Of a stretch of DNA of 36,822 nucleotides, positions 7,468 to 16,420 are shown in pieces (positions within the stretch are counted from its first letter, which is position 1; each line of letters starts with the position of its first letter). The notes beneath the pieces were generated by a model. The model was not told the origin of the DNA. It ran no database searches and worked only from the letters and a program-made list of their open reading frames with translations. This DNA is from SAR202 cluster bacterium Io17-Chloro-G6 (GTDB lineage: Bacteria > Chloroflexota > Dehalococcoidia > UBA3495): contig MUCT01000040.1 in NCBI GenBank assembly GCA_002816585.1, positions 1-36,822 on the forward strand, read 5' to 3'. A program made the position numbers and the translations under genes.

Positions 7468-8781
7468 CTAGCCCGCGGTCCCGGCGGCCCGTTGGTTCGC
7501 CATCACTCCAATGTCCCGCCGCCATCTGGCGCCTTCGAAGTTGATCTGCTCCAACCTGGAATAGGCGCGCTGCCTGGCCTGGTTGATGTTGTCCCCGCCG
7601 CCCACCACGGTCAGGACCCGTCCTCCCGCTGTCAGAGGAGGACTGGAGAGCCCGCCGGGACCCAACTTGGTTCCGGCGTGGAAGACCATGGTTCCTTCGG
7701 GTCCTTCATCGTCCAGCCCCGTGATCTCGAACCCGGTCTGGTATTCCCCGGGATAGCCGCCGGAGACCATGACGACACCAACGTAGTTCTTTGACTCCCA
7801 CCGAACGTCGATCCGGTCCAGGTCGCCCCGGGCGCAGGCCATCATCAGTTCCAGAGGGTCCGAAGCCAACGACGGAATCACCACCTGTGTCTCGGGATCG
7901 CCGAGTCGGCAGTTAAACTCCAGCACCTTGGGCGTGGGATTAGAAACGGGACCGGTCAGCATCAGACCTGCGTACAGCACGCCCTTGTAGGGAGAACCGC
8001 GCTCGGCCATGGCCTGAAGCACCGGCTTCATGATGTTTTCCTCAACCTCCGACTCCAACCGGGGAGTCCACAGGTCAGGTTGTGCTACGAAACTGCCCAT
8101 GCCCCCTGTATTCGGGCCCTGATCTCCGTCCTCAAGCCGCTTGTAATCACAGGCGGCAACCAGCGGGGACATGTGTTCGCCGTCGCAGAAAGCGAAGACG
8201 CTCACCTCGGGCCCACTCAGGTATTCCTCCAAAACGACCGTGGCGCCGGCCTCTCCGAAGGCCCGCTCGGACATGCATAGTTCTACTGCGGCCTGCGCCT
8301 GGCCGGAGTCTTCGCACAGAAGGACGCCTTTCCCCGCGGCTAATCCATCTGCCTTTACGACCAACGGGCCAGGGTGAGTCTTGATGTAGGCATAGGCGTC
8401 GGCTTTGTCCTGGACACTGACAAATTCCGGACACCGGACGCCCGCATTTCGCATCAGGTCCAGAGCGAAGCTCTTGCTGGCCTCGATCTGAGCGGCGGCT
8501 CGCGAAGGTCCGAACACCGGTATCTCCAACTTAGCCAGCCGGTCGGCCAGTCCCATTGCCAAGGGGGCCTCGGGGCCAACCACGACCAGATCTGCGGCGA
8601 CTTCACGGGCGGCGTCCACCAAGGAGCCAACATCGCTGGAGCGGATGTCCAGGTTAGCCGCCAGCGCGGCAGTGCCGGCGTTCCCACCCGCCACCCATAG
8701 GCGTGTCAAGTTTGGACTCTGCTTGATTCGCCAAGCCAGAGCGTGCTCCCGTGCTCCCGACCCAACGATCAACACCTTCAC
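7468..8781 (-). CDS. purD: Phosphoribosylamine-glycine ligase (GAR synthetase)
   Basis: PurD ligates glycine to phosphoribosylamine with ATP, the second step of purine synthesis. The 437-residue protein begins VKVLIVGSGAREHALAW (N domain). It contains the ATP-grasp VVKADGLAAGKGV region, the EEYLSGPEVSVFAFCDG block, QGPNTGGMGSF and the metal-binding EFNCRLGDPETQ. I use the GTG at 8781 because the family starts exactly there; an open frame to 8862 runs into intergenic repeats. The next gene follows after four bases. Confidence 0.95.
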   Translation of the reverse strand: MKVLIVGSGAREHALAWRIKQSPNLTRLWVAGGNAGTAALAANLDIRSSDVGSLVDAAREVAADLVVVGPEAPLAMGLADRLAKLEIPVFGPSRAAAQIEASKSFALDLMRNAGVRCPEFVSVQDKADAYAYIKTHPGPLVVKADGLAAGKGVLLCEDSGQAQAAVELCMSERAFGEAGATVVLEEYLSGPEVSVFAFCDGEHMSPLVAACDYKRLEDGDQGPNTGGMGSFVAQPDLWTPRLESEVEENIMKPVLQAMAERGSPYKGVLYAGLMLTGPVSNPTPKVLEFNCRLGDPETQVVIPSLASDPLELMMACARGDLDRIDVRWESKNYVGVVMVSGGYPGEYQTGFEITGLDDEGPEGTMVFHAGTKLGPGGLSSPPLTAGGRVLTVVGGGDNINQARQRAYSRLEQINFEGARWRRDIGVMANQRAAGTAG

Positions 8782-8887
8782 GAGTACAACTCGGTTTTGC
8801 GGGGTGACCGGCCCTTGATGGTGTGAATGATGTGGTTTTTCATGAAGAAATTGATTTCCCAACGGGCTTTACCGGCATGAGCAAGTA

Positions 8888-9037
8888 GTTCGACAAGCTC
8901 ACCACGAACGGACTGGAAATAACACGTGGGCAACAAAACCGCTCGTCCTGAGCCCGTCGAAGGATGCGCATAAACCATGCTCCTGGTGGAGAACAATCTC
9001 AACCTAGGCGGTGGTTCGACAAGCTCACCATGAGCGG
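8888..9037. repeat. Three REP-like intergenic repeats
   Basis: Within the 334-base gap between purD and the next gene lie two direct copies of a 24-base element starting GTTCGACAAGCTCACCA (8888-8911 and 9014-9037). One inverted relative lies at 8939-8963 (CGTCCTGAGCCCGTCGAAGG). This is the well-known TTCGACAAGCTCAGGACGAACGG type of dispersed intergenic repeat found in many unrelated bacterial genomes. The translated minus-strand frame over it (with GELVEPP, STGSGRA and RGELVEL) is an artefact of the repeat and not a gene. Nothing else is visible in the gap. Confidence 0.8.
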
Positions 9038-9115
9038 AGATCACTCTCACATCTGTCGAGCCTGGACTCAGAGCCGAAGGGTGTCCCAACGGCTCCATCG
9101 GCCTATCGGATAATC

Positions 9116-9481
9116 TTAGGATTGTGAAACGCTAAACCTTGAGTCCAGAGTTCGTGCGAAGGCAAGCCCAGCTTGAGGATTGCGTACATATACCTCTCCA
9201 AACCCTCGTTTTTTTATCAAACCTGCCTCGAACGCTACTCCCCTTGCCAGGGGGTAATCCCTCGAATCCGAATTGATTTCGATATGCTCCTTTCGGGTTC
9301 GTAGACCTGTGCGCCCGTCCTTGGCCAGTTCGTACAGGAGCACCCCTGGGCTAATTATGGGTACCCCATTGATCTTCTCTAGCCAGAGGAACAATTCTTC
9401 GAAACTGTAGAAGATAAGGTCTTCCTCACCCGAGTTCGTCTCTTGACTCTCTTTGATATCTGTCACAGCGACATTAATCAC
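9116..9481 (-). CDS. Hypothetical protein, 121 aa
   Basis: Starts with GTG 22 bases after the guaA stop codon; AAGG lies nine bases upstream. The sequence has an acidic N-terminal part (EEDLIFYSFEELFLWLEKI) and a central PIISPGVLLYELAKDGRTGLRTRKEHIEI. Codon use is AT-richer than the purine genes around it. No membrane segment or known motif. Its family is unrecognised. The REP-like repeats just downstream suggest this gap tolerates insertions, so it may be a recent arrival between guaA and purD. Confidence 0.6.
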   Translation of the reverse strand: MINVAVTDIKESQETNSGEEDLIFYSFEELFLWLEKINGVPIISPGVLLYELAKDGRTGLRTRKEHIEINSDSRDYPLARGVAFEAGLIKKRGFGEVYVRNPQAGLAFARTLDSRFSVSQS

Positions 9482-9503
9482 AGGTGATCACCTTCAACAA
9501 TTC

Positions 9504-11120
9504 CTACTCCCACTCTATCGTGCCTGGCGGTTTGCTGGTGATATCGTAGACCACCCGGTTCACGCCGGGGACTTCATTGACTATGCGGTTCGAGATGCGC
9601 GCCAGCACCTCGTAGGGCAGCCGCACCCAGTCAGCGGTCATGGCGTCCTCGCTGGAAACGGCCCGGATCGCACAGACGTATCCGTAGGTCCGGTAATCCC
9701 CTTGTACCCCCACCGTGCGGCTGTCGCTGAGCACGGCGAAGCTCTGCCATAACGTGTTATAGAGATTGGCGGTCTTGATCTCGTCAATGACGATCCAGTC
9801 GCACTTCCGCACCATGTCCAGTTTTTCCCTGGTCACTTCCCCGATGACCCTGATGGCCAGGCCCGGTCCCGGGAACGGCTGGCGGTAGACCATCTCATTG
9901 GGCAAGCCCAGGGCCAACCCAACCTCGCGGACCTCGTCCTTGAACAGATAGCGCAAGGGTTCAACCAACTCCAGCTTCATGTTCTCAGGCAGACCGCCCA
10001 CGTTGTGGTGCGTCTTTATGCGGGCAGAGGTGCGGTTCTCCGGGGATTCGCTTTCAATCACATCGGGATACAGAGTGCCCTGGGCTAGGAATTCGGTGTG
10101 GCCCAGGCCCACAGCCGCATCTTCAAACACCCGGATGAACTCCTCGCCGATGACCTTACGCTTGATCTCGGGGTCGGTCACGCCGGCGAGTTTGTCCAAG
10201 AAACGATCTGTGGCGTCCACGTAAGTAAGATTTAGACCCAGGCCGCGTTTGAATGTGGATTGCACCCGTTCGGCCTCCTCCAACCGCAGCAGGCCGTTGT
10301 TCACGAAGATGCAGGTGAGTTGGTCGCCGATGGCCTGGTGCAGCAACCCGGCGGTAACCGCCGAGTCCACCCCGCCGGAGAGGGCGCAGATAACTCTTCC
10401 ATCCCCCACCTGTTCCCGGATGTTTTTGATGGAATCATGGACCACGTTGCCCGGCGTCCAGTCGCCCTTGCAGCCGCAGGCTTTGATTAGGAAGTTCTGC
10501 AGTATGTCCTGACCCAGTGGCGTATGGTTCACCTCCGGGTGGAACTGGATGCCGAACACATTCTCGCCGTTGCCGATGGCGGCCACCGGTGAATTTTCCG
10601 TGTAGGCCATGCCGGTAAAGCCCGGAGGCAGGGTTTCAACCCGGTCGCCATGGCTCATCCATACTTGGAACGAAGGTGGCAGTTCGTTGAAAAGAACCGA
10701 GCCCGACTTGGACTCATCTTGGTGCAAGACCGCGTAGCCGAATTCCTGCTTGACCCCTGGGGATACCTTTCCGCCAAGCTGGTGCACCAGGGCCTGCATG
10801 CCGTAGCAGATGCCCAGCACCGGCAAGCCACGTTCGAAGACCCAATCGGGTATCCGGGGAGCGCCATCTTCATAAACGCTGGCCGGGCCGCCGGAGAGAA
10901 TCACTCCCTTCGGATTTAGATGTTTTACAGAGTCCCAAGAACCCTTGGATTGGGAGATTACTGAGTAAACCTTCAATTCCCGGATTCGCCGTGCGATGAG
11001 GTGGCTATACTGGGACCCGAAGTCGATTACAACGACGCCTTCGCTGACCGATCGCCGCCCGTCCTCGTCTTCCGGTCCGACACCCTCCAGCCCTTTGGCA
11101 ATCTCAAGATAGGCCGACAC
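9504..11120 (-). CDS. guaA: GMP synthase (glutamine-hydrolysing)
   Basis: GuaA aminates XMP to GMP using glutamine and ATP. The class I amidotransferase domain has nucleophile Cys105 in GICYGMQ and His194/Glu196 in QFHPEV. The ATP-pyrophosphatase P-loop is SGGVDS (248-253) and the dimerisation domain ends GTIEWE. Numbering is from the GTG at 11120, the first canonical start, but that GTG directly abuts GGAG with no spacing. A perfect AGGAGG (11185-11190) instead sits seven bases before an in-frame ACG (11175-11177). That would give 19 more residues starting T-T-E-S-K, so initiation at ACG is possible (see findings). First gene of the minus-strand purine run. Confidence 0.95.
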   Translation of the reverse strand: MSAYLEIAKGLEGVGPEDEDGRRSVSEGVVVIDFGSQYSHLIARRIRELKVYSVISQSKGSWDSVKHLNPKGVILSGGPASVYEDGAPRIPDWVFERGLPVLGICYGMQALVHQLGGKVSPGVKQEFGYAVLHQDESKSGSVLFNELPPSFQVWMSHGDRVETLPPGFTGMAYTENSPVAAIGNGENVFGIQFHPEVNHTPLGQDILQNFLIKACGCKGDWTPGNVVHDSIKNIREQVGDGRVICALSGGVDSAVTAGLLHQAIGDQLTCIFVNNGLLRLEEAERVQSTFKRGLGLNLTYVDATDRFLDKLAGVTDPEIKRKVIGEEFIRVFEDAAVGLGHTEFLAQGTLYPDVIESESPENRTSARIKTHHNVGGLPENMKLELVEPLRYLFKDEVREVGLALGLPNEMVYRQPFPGPGLAIRVIGEVTREKLDMVRKCDWIVIDEIKTANLYNTLWQSFAVLSDSRTVGVQGDYRTYGYVCAIRAVSSEDAMTADWVRLPYEVLARISNRIVNEVPGVNRVVYDITSKPPGTIEWE

Positions 11121-11282
11121 CTCCAGGTCATCGCTGGTGGCGACCCGCCGTCCTTGTGGCAGCTTGCTTTCAGTCGTGGCTCGACCTCCTAAATGACCCT
11201 ACGTCAGTAAATTTGTCCGGCTATTTACAGGAAATATCAGGGCCACGGTGGCCGGGAAACCTGCTACACATAACAATAAATA

Positions 11283-11288
11283 ATTATA
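11283..11288 (-). promoter_or_regulatory. Candidate -10 box upstream of guaA
   Basis: On the minus strand a perfect TATAAT lies about 105 bases before the possible guaA start at 11177, within an AT-rich patch. I see no clear -35 hexamer at 17 bases. The 330-base region 11191-11520 between the divergent guaA and sua5 otherwise holds a small GGCCA/TGGCC hairpin near 11250 and a TATACT on the plus strand at 11426-11431 that might serve sua5. No riboswitch could be recognised. Confidence 0.35.
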
Positions 11289-11520
11289 CCGGCTGAGCAT
11301 GGGCGAGTATAGCGGTCGAGGCCGACATAAAGTCAACGGGTTCACGGCGGAAAACCGGCGGGGTTTTGGGTCTTCCAGATACGCTGGACCGGCCCGTGTC
11401 TCGGCCCGGAGACAGGTCCCTGTGATATACTCCGCCCGCCGTGGATACCAGCTTTTTGGGGTGTGGATTAGCGGTGCCAGTGGCAGTTGATACCCAAGGC
11501 CAGCCCGGTACCGGTACGTA

Positions 11521-12132
11521 ATGGAACCGACCGAATTGGAACGGGCGGTCCGGCATCTCAAAGATGGAGGGGTGGTGGCCATGCCCACTGATACCCTCTA
11601 CGGACTGGCCGCCGACATTTTCAACACCGCCGCCCTCGACCGCATATTTGTTATCAAAGGCCGTAGCGAAGGGTTGGCATTGCCGGTGCTCGTGAGCGGC
11701 TGGGAACAGCTTAAATTGGTGGCTAGCGACGTACCGCCACAGGCCGAGGCTTTAACGAAGCGGTTCTGGCCGGGAGCCTTGACCATGGTGGTTCTGAAGG
11801 CCGAGTGCGTGCCGGATCAAATCACGGCTGGAGGGCCCACGGTAGCGGTCAGGATGCCCGGCCATCCAGTACCCATCGAGTTGATAAACGGGTTGGGCGG
11901 GCCCATAACTGGAACCAGCGCCAACATCAGCGGCGGACCCGATCCTTCAAACTTGGCAGAGTTGACAGACCAGATCGGTGGCCGGGTTGATTACATAATA
12001 AAGGCCCGTCCCGCGCCGCAGGGGATGGCGTCCACTATTGTCGACATAACGTCGGAACGGCCCAAACTGCTCAGGCAAGGGGAGATTCCCGTTAGCCTGG
12101 TTCTGGAAACCTGGGACAAAGCTGCTGATTAG
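11521..12132 (+). CDS. Threonylcarbamoyl-AMP synthase (Sua5/YciO/YrdC family)
   Basis: Makes threonylcarbamoyl-adenylate from threonine, bicarbonate and ATP for the t6A37 modification of tRNAs. The 203-residue protein is a single YrdC domain without the C-terminal Sua5 domain. It has PTDTLYGLAAD (22-32), a KGRSEG-PVLV segment matching the conserved KxR, PGALTMV and the TGTSANISG loop. ATG at 11521 has no obvious ribosome-binding site; a leaderless or weakly initiated message is possible. It opens the plus-strand run of housekeeping genes and ends 10 bases before the start region of the next gene. Confidence 0.9.
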   Translation: MEPTELERAVRHLKDGGVVAMPTDTLYGLAADIFNTAALDRIFVIKGRSEGLALPVLVSGWEQLKLVASDVPPQAEALTKRFWPGALTMVVLKAECVPDQITAGGPTVAVRMPGHPVPIELINGLGGPITGTSANISGGPDPSNLAELTDQIGGRVDYIIKARPAPQGMASTIVDITSERPKLLRQGEIPVSLVLETWDKAAD

Positions 12133-12181
12133 GAGATAAGAAATACCGACACCAGAGAAATTCCAACCCTACCAGCGGGCC

Positions 12182-13165
12182 TTGGAAGACGAACTCAGAG
12201 TTGTTTTCGAATCCAGAAAGGGCTTCCTGTATGACGTGTTGCGCTATCATCTTGGTTGGGTGGACCAGCAGGGCCAGCCCCAGGCCGGTTCCTCTCCTTT
12301 GAACTTCCAACCCGCATTGGCCCTGGCCACCTGCGAGGCATTGGGCGGCGACTACCAAAACGCCCTTCCGGTTGCCGCCAGTATCGAGCTGATCTACAAC
12401 TTCACTCTAATCCACGGCGACGTTCAGGCGGGACGCGCCGACCCCGGAGACCGGCCCAGCGTTTGGTGGGTCTGGGGACCGGCCCAAGCCATCAACGCGG
12501 GAGACGGTTTGCACGCCCTGGGGCGTACCACCATGATGCGCCTCGCCCAAAAAGAAGTACCTGCCGACCGGGTCTTGAGGTCGGTTAGATCTTTGGACAT
12601 GGCCTGCTTAACCCTTTGCGAAGGCCAATATATGGACCTGCAATTTCAGGACCAGATGATGGTTACCACCGCTGCTTACCTGGACATGATTGGGCGAAAG
12701 GCCGGGGCCCTGGCCTCCTGCGCCGCCGAGTCGGGAGCGTTGACCACTGGGGCCGGCGACGAGGCCTGCAGCAAACTGAGGCAGATGGGCCTGAACCTGG
12801 GCATGGCCTGGCAGATAGCCAGGGACATTGACGACCTATGGGGAGAACACGGCGACGGTATGACCCCCAGCAATGTCCTCAACAAGAAGAAGAGTCTTCC
12901 ATTGGTGCATACCCTGGAAAATTCCAGCGTCAGCGTCAAACGGGAGTTGGGTTCCATATACATGAAGCGGGTCTTAGCGGAAGACGACATCGCCAAAATG
13001 ATCCAGATTTTGGACGGCACCGGCGCGCGCCAGGCGTCCCAGGCCAAGGCCCAAGACCTGGTGGACCAAGGTCTGGCCGGCCTGGAAGACCTACCCGGAA
13101 TTACCCTAGAAGGGTTGGACGATCTGTCGGCCCTGGGCCAGTGGGCGGCGGAGGGAGGCCGGTAA
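12182..13165 (+). CDS. Polyprenyl-synthase-like protein with degraded first Asp motif
   Basis: An all-helical class 1 isoprenoid-synthase relative, with alignment anchors such as the AINAGDGLHALG, EGQYMDLQF and NKKKSLPLVH blocks. The first aspartate-rich motif, normally DDxxD, reads HGDVQAG (78-84), and the following Arg pair is missing (GDRPSVWW). The second motif is RDIDDLWG (214-221), close to normal. Catalysis of prenyl-chain extension is therefore doubtful. The first canonical start is TTG at 12182, but AGGAG (12131-12135) sits seven bases before an in-frame ATA (12143) giving P-T-P-E-K-F. The stop overlaps pgk (TAATG), so the gene is translationally coupled to glycolysis. Confidence 0.8.
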   Translation: MEDELRVVFESRKGFLYDVLRYHLGWVDQQGQPQAGSSPLNFQPALALATCEALGGDYQNALPVAASIELIYNFTLIHGDVQAGRADPGDRPSVWWVWGPAQAINAGDGLHALGRTTMMRLAQKEVPADRVLRSVRSLDMACLTLCEGQYMDLQFQDQMMVTTAAYLDMIGRKAGALASCAAESGALTTGAGDEACSKLRQMGLNLGMAWQIARDIDDLWGEHGDGMTPSNVLNKKKSLPLVHTLENSSVSVKRELGSIYMKRVLAEDDIAKMIQILDGTGARQASQAKAQDLVDQGLAGLEDLPGITLEGLDDLSALGQWAAEGGR

Positions 13166-14361
13166 TGGCGAAACGCACTTTGGACCAGCTTGACGTGGCT
13201 GACAAGAGAGTTCTGGTGAGGGTCGATTTCAACGTGCCCATCGATCAAGGCATTGAGGGCATCTCCCTCTACGACCAGCGCCTGCGCGCCACCCTGCCCA
13301 CCATCCGTTACCTGATCGAAAAGGATTGCCGGGTGGTGCTTTGTTCCCACCTGGGCCGCCCCAATGGCAAAGTCGTCGAGGAGCTACGCTTGGCGCCGGT
13401 TGGCGACCGCCTGGCCGCGCTTCTGGAACGCCCGGTCAAAAACGTGTCCGAGATCGTAGGCCCAACCGTGGCAAGCTCTGTCTCGGAGATGGCGCCCGGT
13501 GATGTCTTGCTGCTAGAAAACCTACGGTTCCATCCTGGCGAAGAGCAGAACGACGGCGCCTTCGCCTGTGAACTGGCCGACACGGTAGATTGCTTCGTGA
13601 TGGACGCCTTCGCCGTGGCCCACCGCGCCCACGCCTCCACCGCCGGTATCACCAAATTCCTGCCCTCGGCCATGGGGCTCCTGGTCCAGCGGGAAGTGGA
13701 GTCCATGGGCCGGGCCCTGGAGTCTCCGGAGAAGCCTTTGGCGGCATTGATGGGCGGCGCCAAGGTGAGCGACAAGATACTGCTGCTGGACAACCTGCTG
13801 GAGAAGCTGGACCACCTGTTCATCGGCGGCGGCATGTCGGTGACCTTCCTGAACGCCATGGATTATTTGACCGGGGCGTCCAGGGTTGAAGAAGACCGCT
13901 TGGAATTCGCCCGCCAGATCATGGACCGGGCCGAGGCGGCCAACATCAAGGTGCACCTGCCGGACTACGTGGTGATCGCCAACGAGTTCGCCGCCGACCC
14001 CGGCGATACCGATGTGGTGCACGTCGGTGATGTCCCCGACGGTTGGTACATCATGGACATAGCCCCGGCTTCGGCCGAGAAATTCGCCGGAGCTCTGAGC
14101 GGCTGCAAGACCATCATCTGGAACGGTCCCATGGGCGTCTTCGAGATGCCAAAGTTCAGTCAGGGCACCCGCACCGTGGCCGAGGCCATTGCCGGTCTCA
14201 ACGGCGTAACCACCGTGGTAGGCGGCGGCTCAACTGCCGAGGCGGTGGAAGAACTGGGCCTGATGGACAAGATGACCCACGTTTCCACCGGAGGAGGTGC
14301 CTCCTTGGAGTTCTTAGAGGGCAAAGAACTGCCCGGCATCGCGGCCCTGCCGGACGGGTAG
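13165..14361 (+). CDS. pgk: Phosphoglycerate kinase
   Basis: Transfers phosphate from 1,3-bisphosphoglycerate to ADP. The 398-residue protein is full length. It has the VLVRVDFNVP substrate motif (residues 16-25), CSHLGRP, LLENLRFHPGEE, ALMGGAKVSDKI, the hinge WNGPMGVFE and the nucleotide-loop GGGSTAEAV. The ATG shares bases with the preceding stop (TAATG) and follows GGGAGG by six bases; a longer open frame upstream belongs to the previous gene's shadow. It is followed after seven bases by an AT-richer unknown gene and then apgM and tpiA. Confidence 0.97.
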   Translation: MAKRTLDQLDVADKRVLVRVDFNVPIDQGIEGISLYDQRLRATLPTIRYLIEKDCRVVLCSHLGRPNGKVVEELRLAPVGDRLAALLERPVKNVSEIVGPTVASSVSEMAPGDVLLLENLRFHPGEEQNDGAFACELADTVDCFVMDAFAVAHRAHASTAGITKFLPSAMGLLVQREVESMGRALESPEKPLAALMGGAKVSDKILLLDNLLEKLDHLFIGGGMSVTFLNAMDYLTGASRVEEDRLEFARQIMDRAEAANIKVHLPDYVVIANEFAADPGDTDVVHVGDVPDGWYIMDIAPASAEKFAGALSGCKTIIWNGPMGVFEMPKFSQGTRTVAEAIAGLNGVTTVVGGGSTAEAVEELGLMDKMTHVSTGGGASLEFLEGKELPGIAALPDG

Positions 14362-14368
14362 AAGGACC

Positions 14369-14899
14369 TTGTTCGGGGGCATCGGGTCAATAATCCAGGC
14401 GGCAGCTACTGTTCTTGGTGTACTAATTGGAGCAGGATGGACAATCTATCTATTCATGCATCGGCGGGGCGAATTCCCTAGGGCAAACATCACCCACAAA
14501 ATAATAGACCGACGCATCGAGGATGACAAAATATTCTTGCGAGTTGATGTGTCCATAGCGAATGTTGGTGACGTCTTGCTACAAATTGAACACGGCATCG
14601 TACGTGTCAATCAGATACTGCCCGTGCCAGAAGACCTCTTAGAGGCGATCAATGCCAGTGGAGGCACTGATGATTTCAATGATAGTGAAACTAAATGGCC
14701 GAACTTAGTCGCCTGTGAACAAGACTGGATTATTGAAATGTTCGAAATAGAACCTACTGAGACCGACGAAGTCAACTACGATTTTGTCGTTCCGTTCGGT
14801 GTTAAGACAGTTGAAGTTTACACCTACTTCAGGAACGTAAAGAAGCGTCCCCGTGAGATAGGGTGGGGACATACTTCAATTCACGAAATTGCCGATTAG
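14369..14899 (+). CDS. Single-pass membrane hypothetical protein
   Basis: About 176 residues from TTG at 14369, which has an AAGGA too close (two bases) for an ideal site, so the exact start is uncertain. An N-terminal hydrophobic segment (AAATVLGVLIGAGWTIYLFM) is followed by a soluble, beta-rich acidic domain with KIFLRVDVSIANVGDVLLQIEHG and a C-terminal VEVYTYFRN. This resembles small membrane-anchored proteins of unknown function with an Ig-like extracytoplasmic or cytoplasmic domain. Base composition and codon use are clearly AT-richer than pgk and apgM on either side, indicating insertion into the glycolytic cluster. Confidence 0.7.
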   Translation: MFGGIGSIIQAAATVLGVLIGAGWTIYLFMHRRGEFPRANITHKIIDRRIEDDKIFLRVDVSIANVGDVLLQIEHGIVRVNQILPVPEDLLEAINASGGTDDFNDSETKWPNLVACEQDWIIEMFEIEPTETDEVNYDFVVPFGVKTVEVYTYFRNVKKRPREIGWGHTSIHEIAD

Positions 14900-14990
14900 G
14901 TTTGCAACGTTTGTCTGATTAAATTGTTAAAATGCCTATGACGAATACTAAAAATCACCACGGATATGACGATAGTGGGGAGTGAAGATA

Positions 14991-15113
14991 ATGGCCAAAC
15001 CTAAGGGGATCATGGGCCAGCAGGCACCAAAGTCTGACAATCCTAAAATGAAGAAGAAGCAGAAGCCACCGAAAAAAGCTGCTCCGGCCAAGCCCAATAC
15101 AAATTCGAAATGA
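14991..15113 (+). CDS. Small lysine/proline-rich basic protein, 40 aa
   Basis: A short ORF starting MAKPKGIMGQQ with GGAG eight bases before the ATG. Its second half is nearly all Lys, Pro and Ala (KMKKKQKPPKKAAPAKP). A disordered, highly basic peptide of this kind could bind nucleic acid or ribosomes, but no family is recognised. It ends seven bases before apgM. The good ribosome-binding site is the main argument that it is real. About 90 AT-rich bases separate it from the preceding gene. Confidence 0.55.
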   Translation: MAKPKGIMGQQAPKSDNPKMKKKQKPPKKAAPAKPNTNSK

Positions 15114-15119
15114 TAGACT

Positions 15120-16325
15120 ATGATAGATGTAGAAGAACTGAGAGATTGTTACACCAATACGCCATCCAAGATGGTGTTGCTGGTTGCTGACGGGTTGGGG
15201 GGTCTGGCCCATCCGGAAACCGGCAAATCGGAACTTGAGACCGCCCACACGCCCAACCTGGACGCCTTGGCCCAAGAGAGCGCCTGCGGATTGACCACTC
15301 CGGTGCTGCCCGGCGTGGCCCCCGGCAGCGGTCCCGGCCACCTGGCCCTCTTTGGCTACGACCCGCTGAAGCACCAGATTGGCCGCGGAGCCTTGGAAGC
15401 CCTGGGGATCGAGGTGGAGTTGGCGCCGGGAGATGTGGCCACCAGGGGCAACTTCTGCACTGTGGACGGCGATGGTCTGCTGATCGACCGCCGGGCCGGT
15501 AGGATCCCCTCCGAACTCAGCGCTCCGATCTGCGAACGCTTGGACCGGATAGAGCTTCCCGGCGTTCAGGTGGACGTTTTCCCGGTCCGGGACTACCGCT
15601 TTGTGCTGCGGCTGCGGGGCGAAGGCTTGTCCGAGGCCGTGAGCGAGACCGACCCCCAGGTTACCGGTGTAAAGGCTCTGCCATCGAAAGCGCTAAGGCC
15701 AGAGGCCCAAAAAACCGCGGACCTGGTCAACCAGTTCGTGGTGCAAGCGGCGCAGTTGATGCGCGAAGAAGACCGGGCCAACATGCTGCTGCTGCGGGGG
15801 TTCGCCCAGATGCCGTCACTGCCTCCCATGGGCGAGGTTTACCGGTTGGACCCTGCTGCCATCGCCGCCTACCCCATGTACCGGGGCCTGGCCAGCGTGG
15901 CTGGCATGAAGGTCATCCGAACCGGCCGTACCTTTGCCGACGAGGTGGATACCCTGAGGGAGAATTGGGACAATCACGACTTTTTCTTCATCCACTACAA
16001 GCCGGCCGACGCCGCCGGTGAAGACGGAGACTTCGACGCAAAGGTGAAACGCCTGGAGGAGTTGGACCCCTTTATCCCTGCCATCCGTGAGTTGGAGCCC
16101 GACGTCTTGATGGTGGCCGGAGACCATGCCACTCCGGCCATCATGGCCGCCCACAGCTGGCACCCGGTCCCCTTTATGCTCCATTCCAAGCTCACCAAGG
16201 GCCAGGGAATACCCACTTTCGATGAGAGGGCTTGCGCCCTGGGAGCCATAGGAAGCATTCCGGCCACCAGTGTGATGGTGCTGGGGCTTTCCCATGCCGG
16301 CAAGATGACCAAGTTCGGCCCCTAG
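15120..16325 (+). CDS. apgM: Phosphoglycerate mutase, archaeal-type cofactor-independent
   Basis: Interconverts 3- and 2-phosphoglycerate without 2,3-bisphosphoglycerate, as a metal-dependent alkaline-phosphatase-superfamily enzyme. The 401-residue protein shows the first metal Asp in VADGLGG (about residue 24) and the phospho-serine loop PGSGPGHLALFGYDP (Ser near 70). It also has the IGRGALEALG block, the HYKPADAAGEDGD metal region and the final VAGDHATPA. ApgM enzymes are typical of archaea and of a minority of bacteria including Chloroflexota. It lies with pgk and tpiA as a lower-glycolysis group. The ATG has no strong ribosome-binding site and may be coupled to the preceding small ORF. 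Confidence 0.93.
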   Translation: MIDVEELRDCYTNTPSKMVLLVADGLGGLAHPETGKSELETAHTPNLDALAQESACGLTTPVLPGVAPGSGPGHLALFGYDPLKHQIGRGALEALGIEVELAPGDVATRGNFCTVDGDGLLIDRRAGRIPSELSAPICERLDRIELPGVQVDVFPVRDYRFVLRLRGEGLSEAVSETDPQVTGVKALPSKALRPEAQKTADLVNQFVVQAAQLMREEDRANMLLLRGFAQMPSLPPMGEVYRLDPAAIAAYPMYRGLASVAGMKVIRTGRTFADEVDTLRENWDNHDFFFIHYKPADAAGEDGDFDAKVKRLEELDPFIPAIRELEPDVLMVAGDHATPAIMAAHSWHPVPFMLHSKLTKGQGIPTFDERACALGAIGSIPATSVMVLGLSHAGKMTKFGP

Positions 16326-16420
16326 CGGCTCGCCGCGTTTCCATAAGACCGTTACTCCATGAAGCGCTTCTGTATCTCGTGTAATTTCTGGTATCCCATC
16401 CGTTAATTGGAGTTAAGACC

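Noticed and set aside
8778..9098. 106-aa minus-strand ORF between purD and the next gene
   Set aside because: It is the translation of the REP-like repeats (GELVE and STGSGRA motifs) and has no ribosome-binding site.
12182..13165. Second ComQ candidate
   Set aside because: No peptide or kinase genes are nearby, its first Asp motif is degraded, and it is coupled to pgk, so I do not link it to the signalling system.
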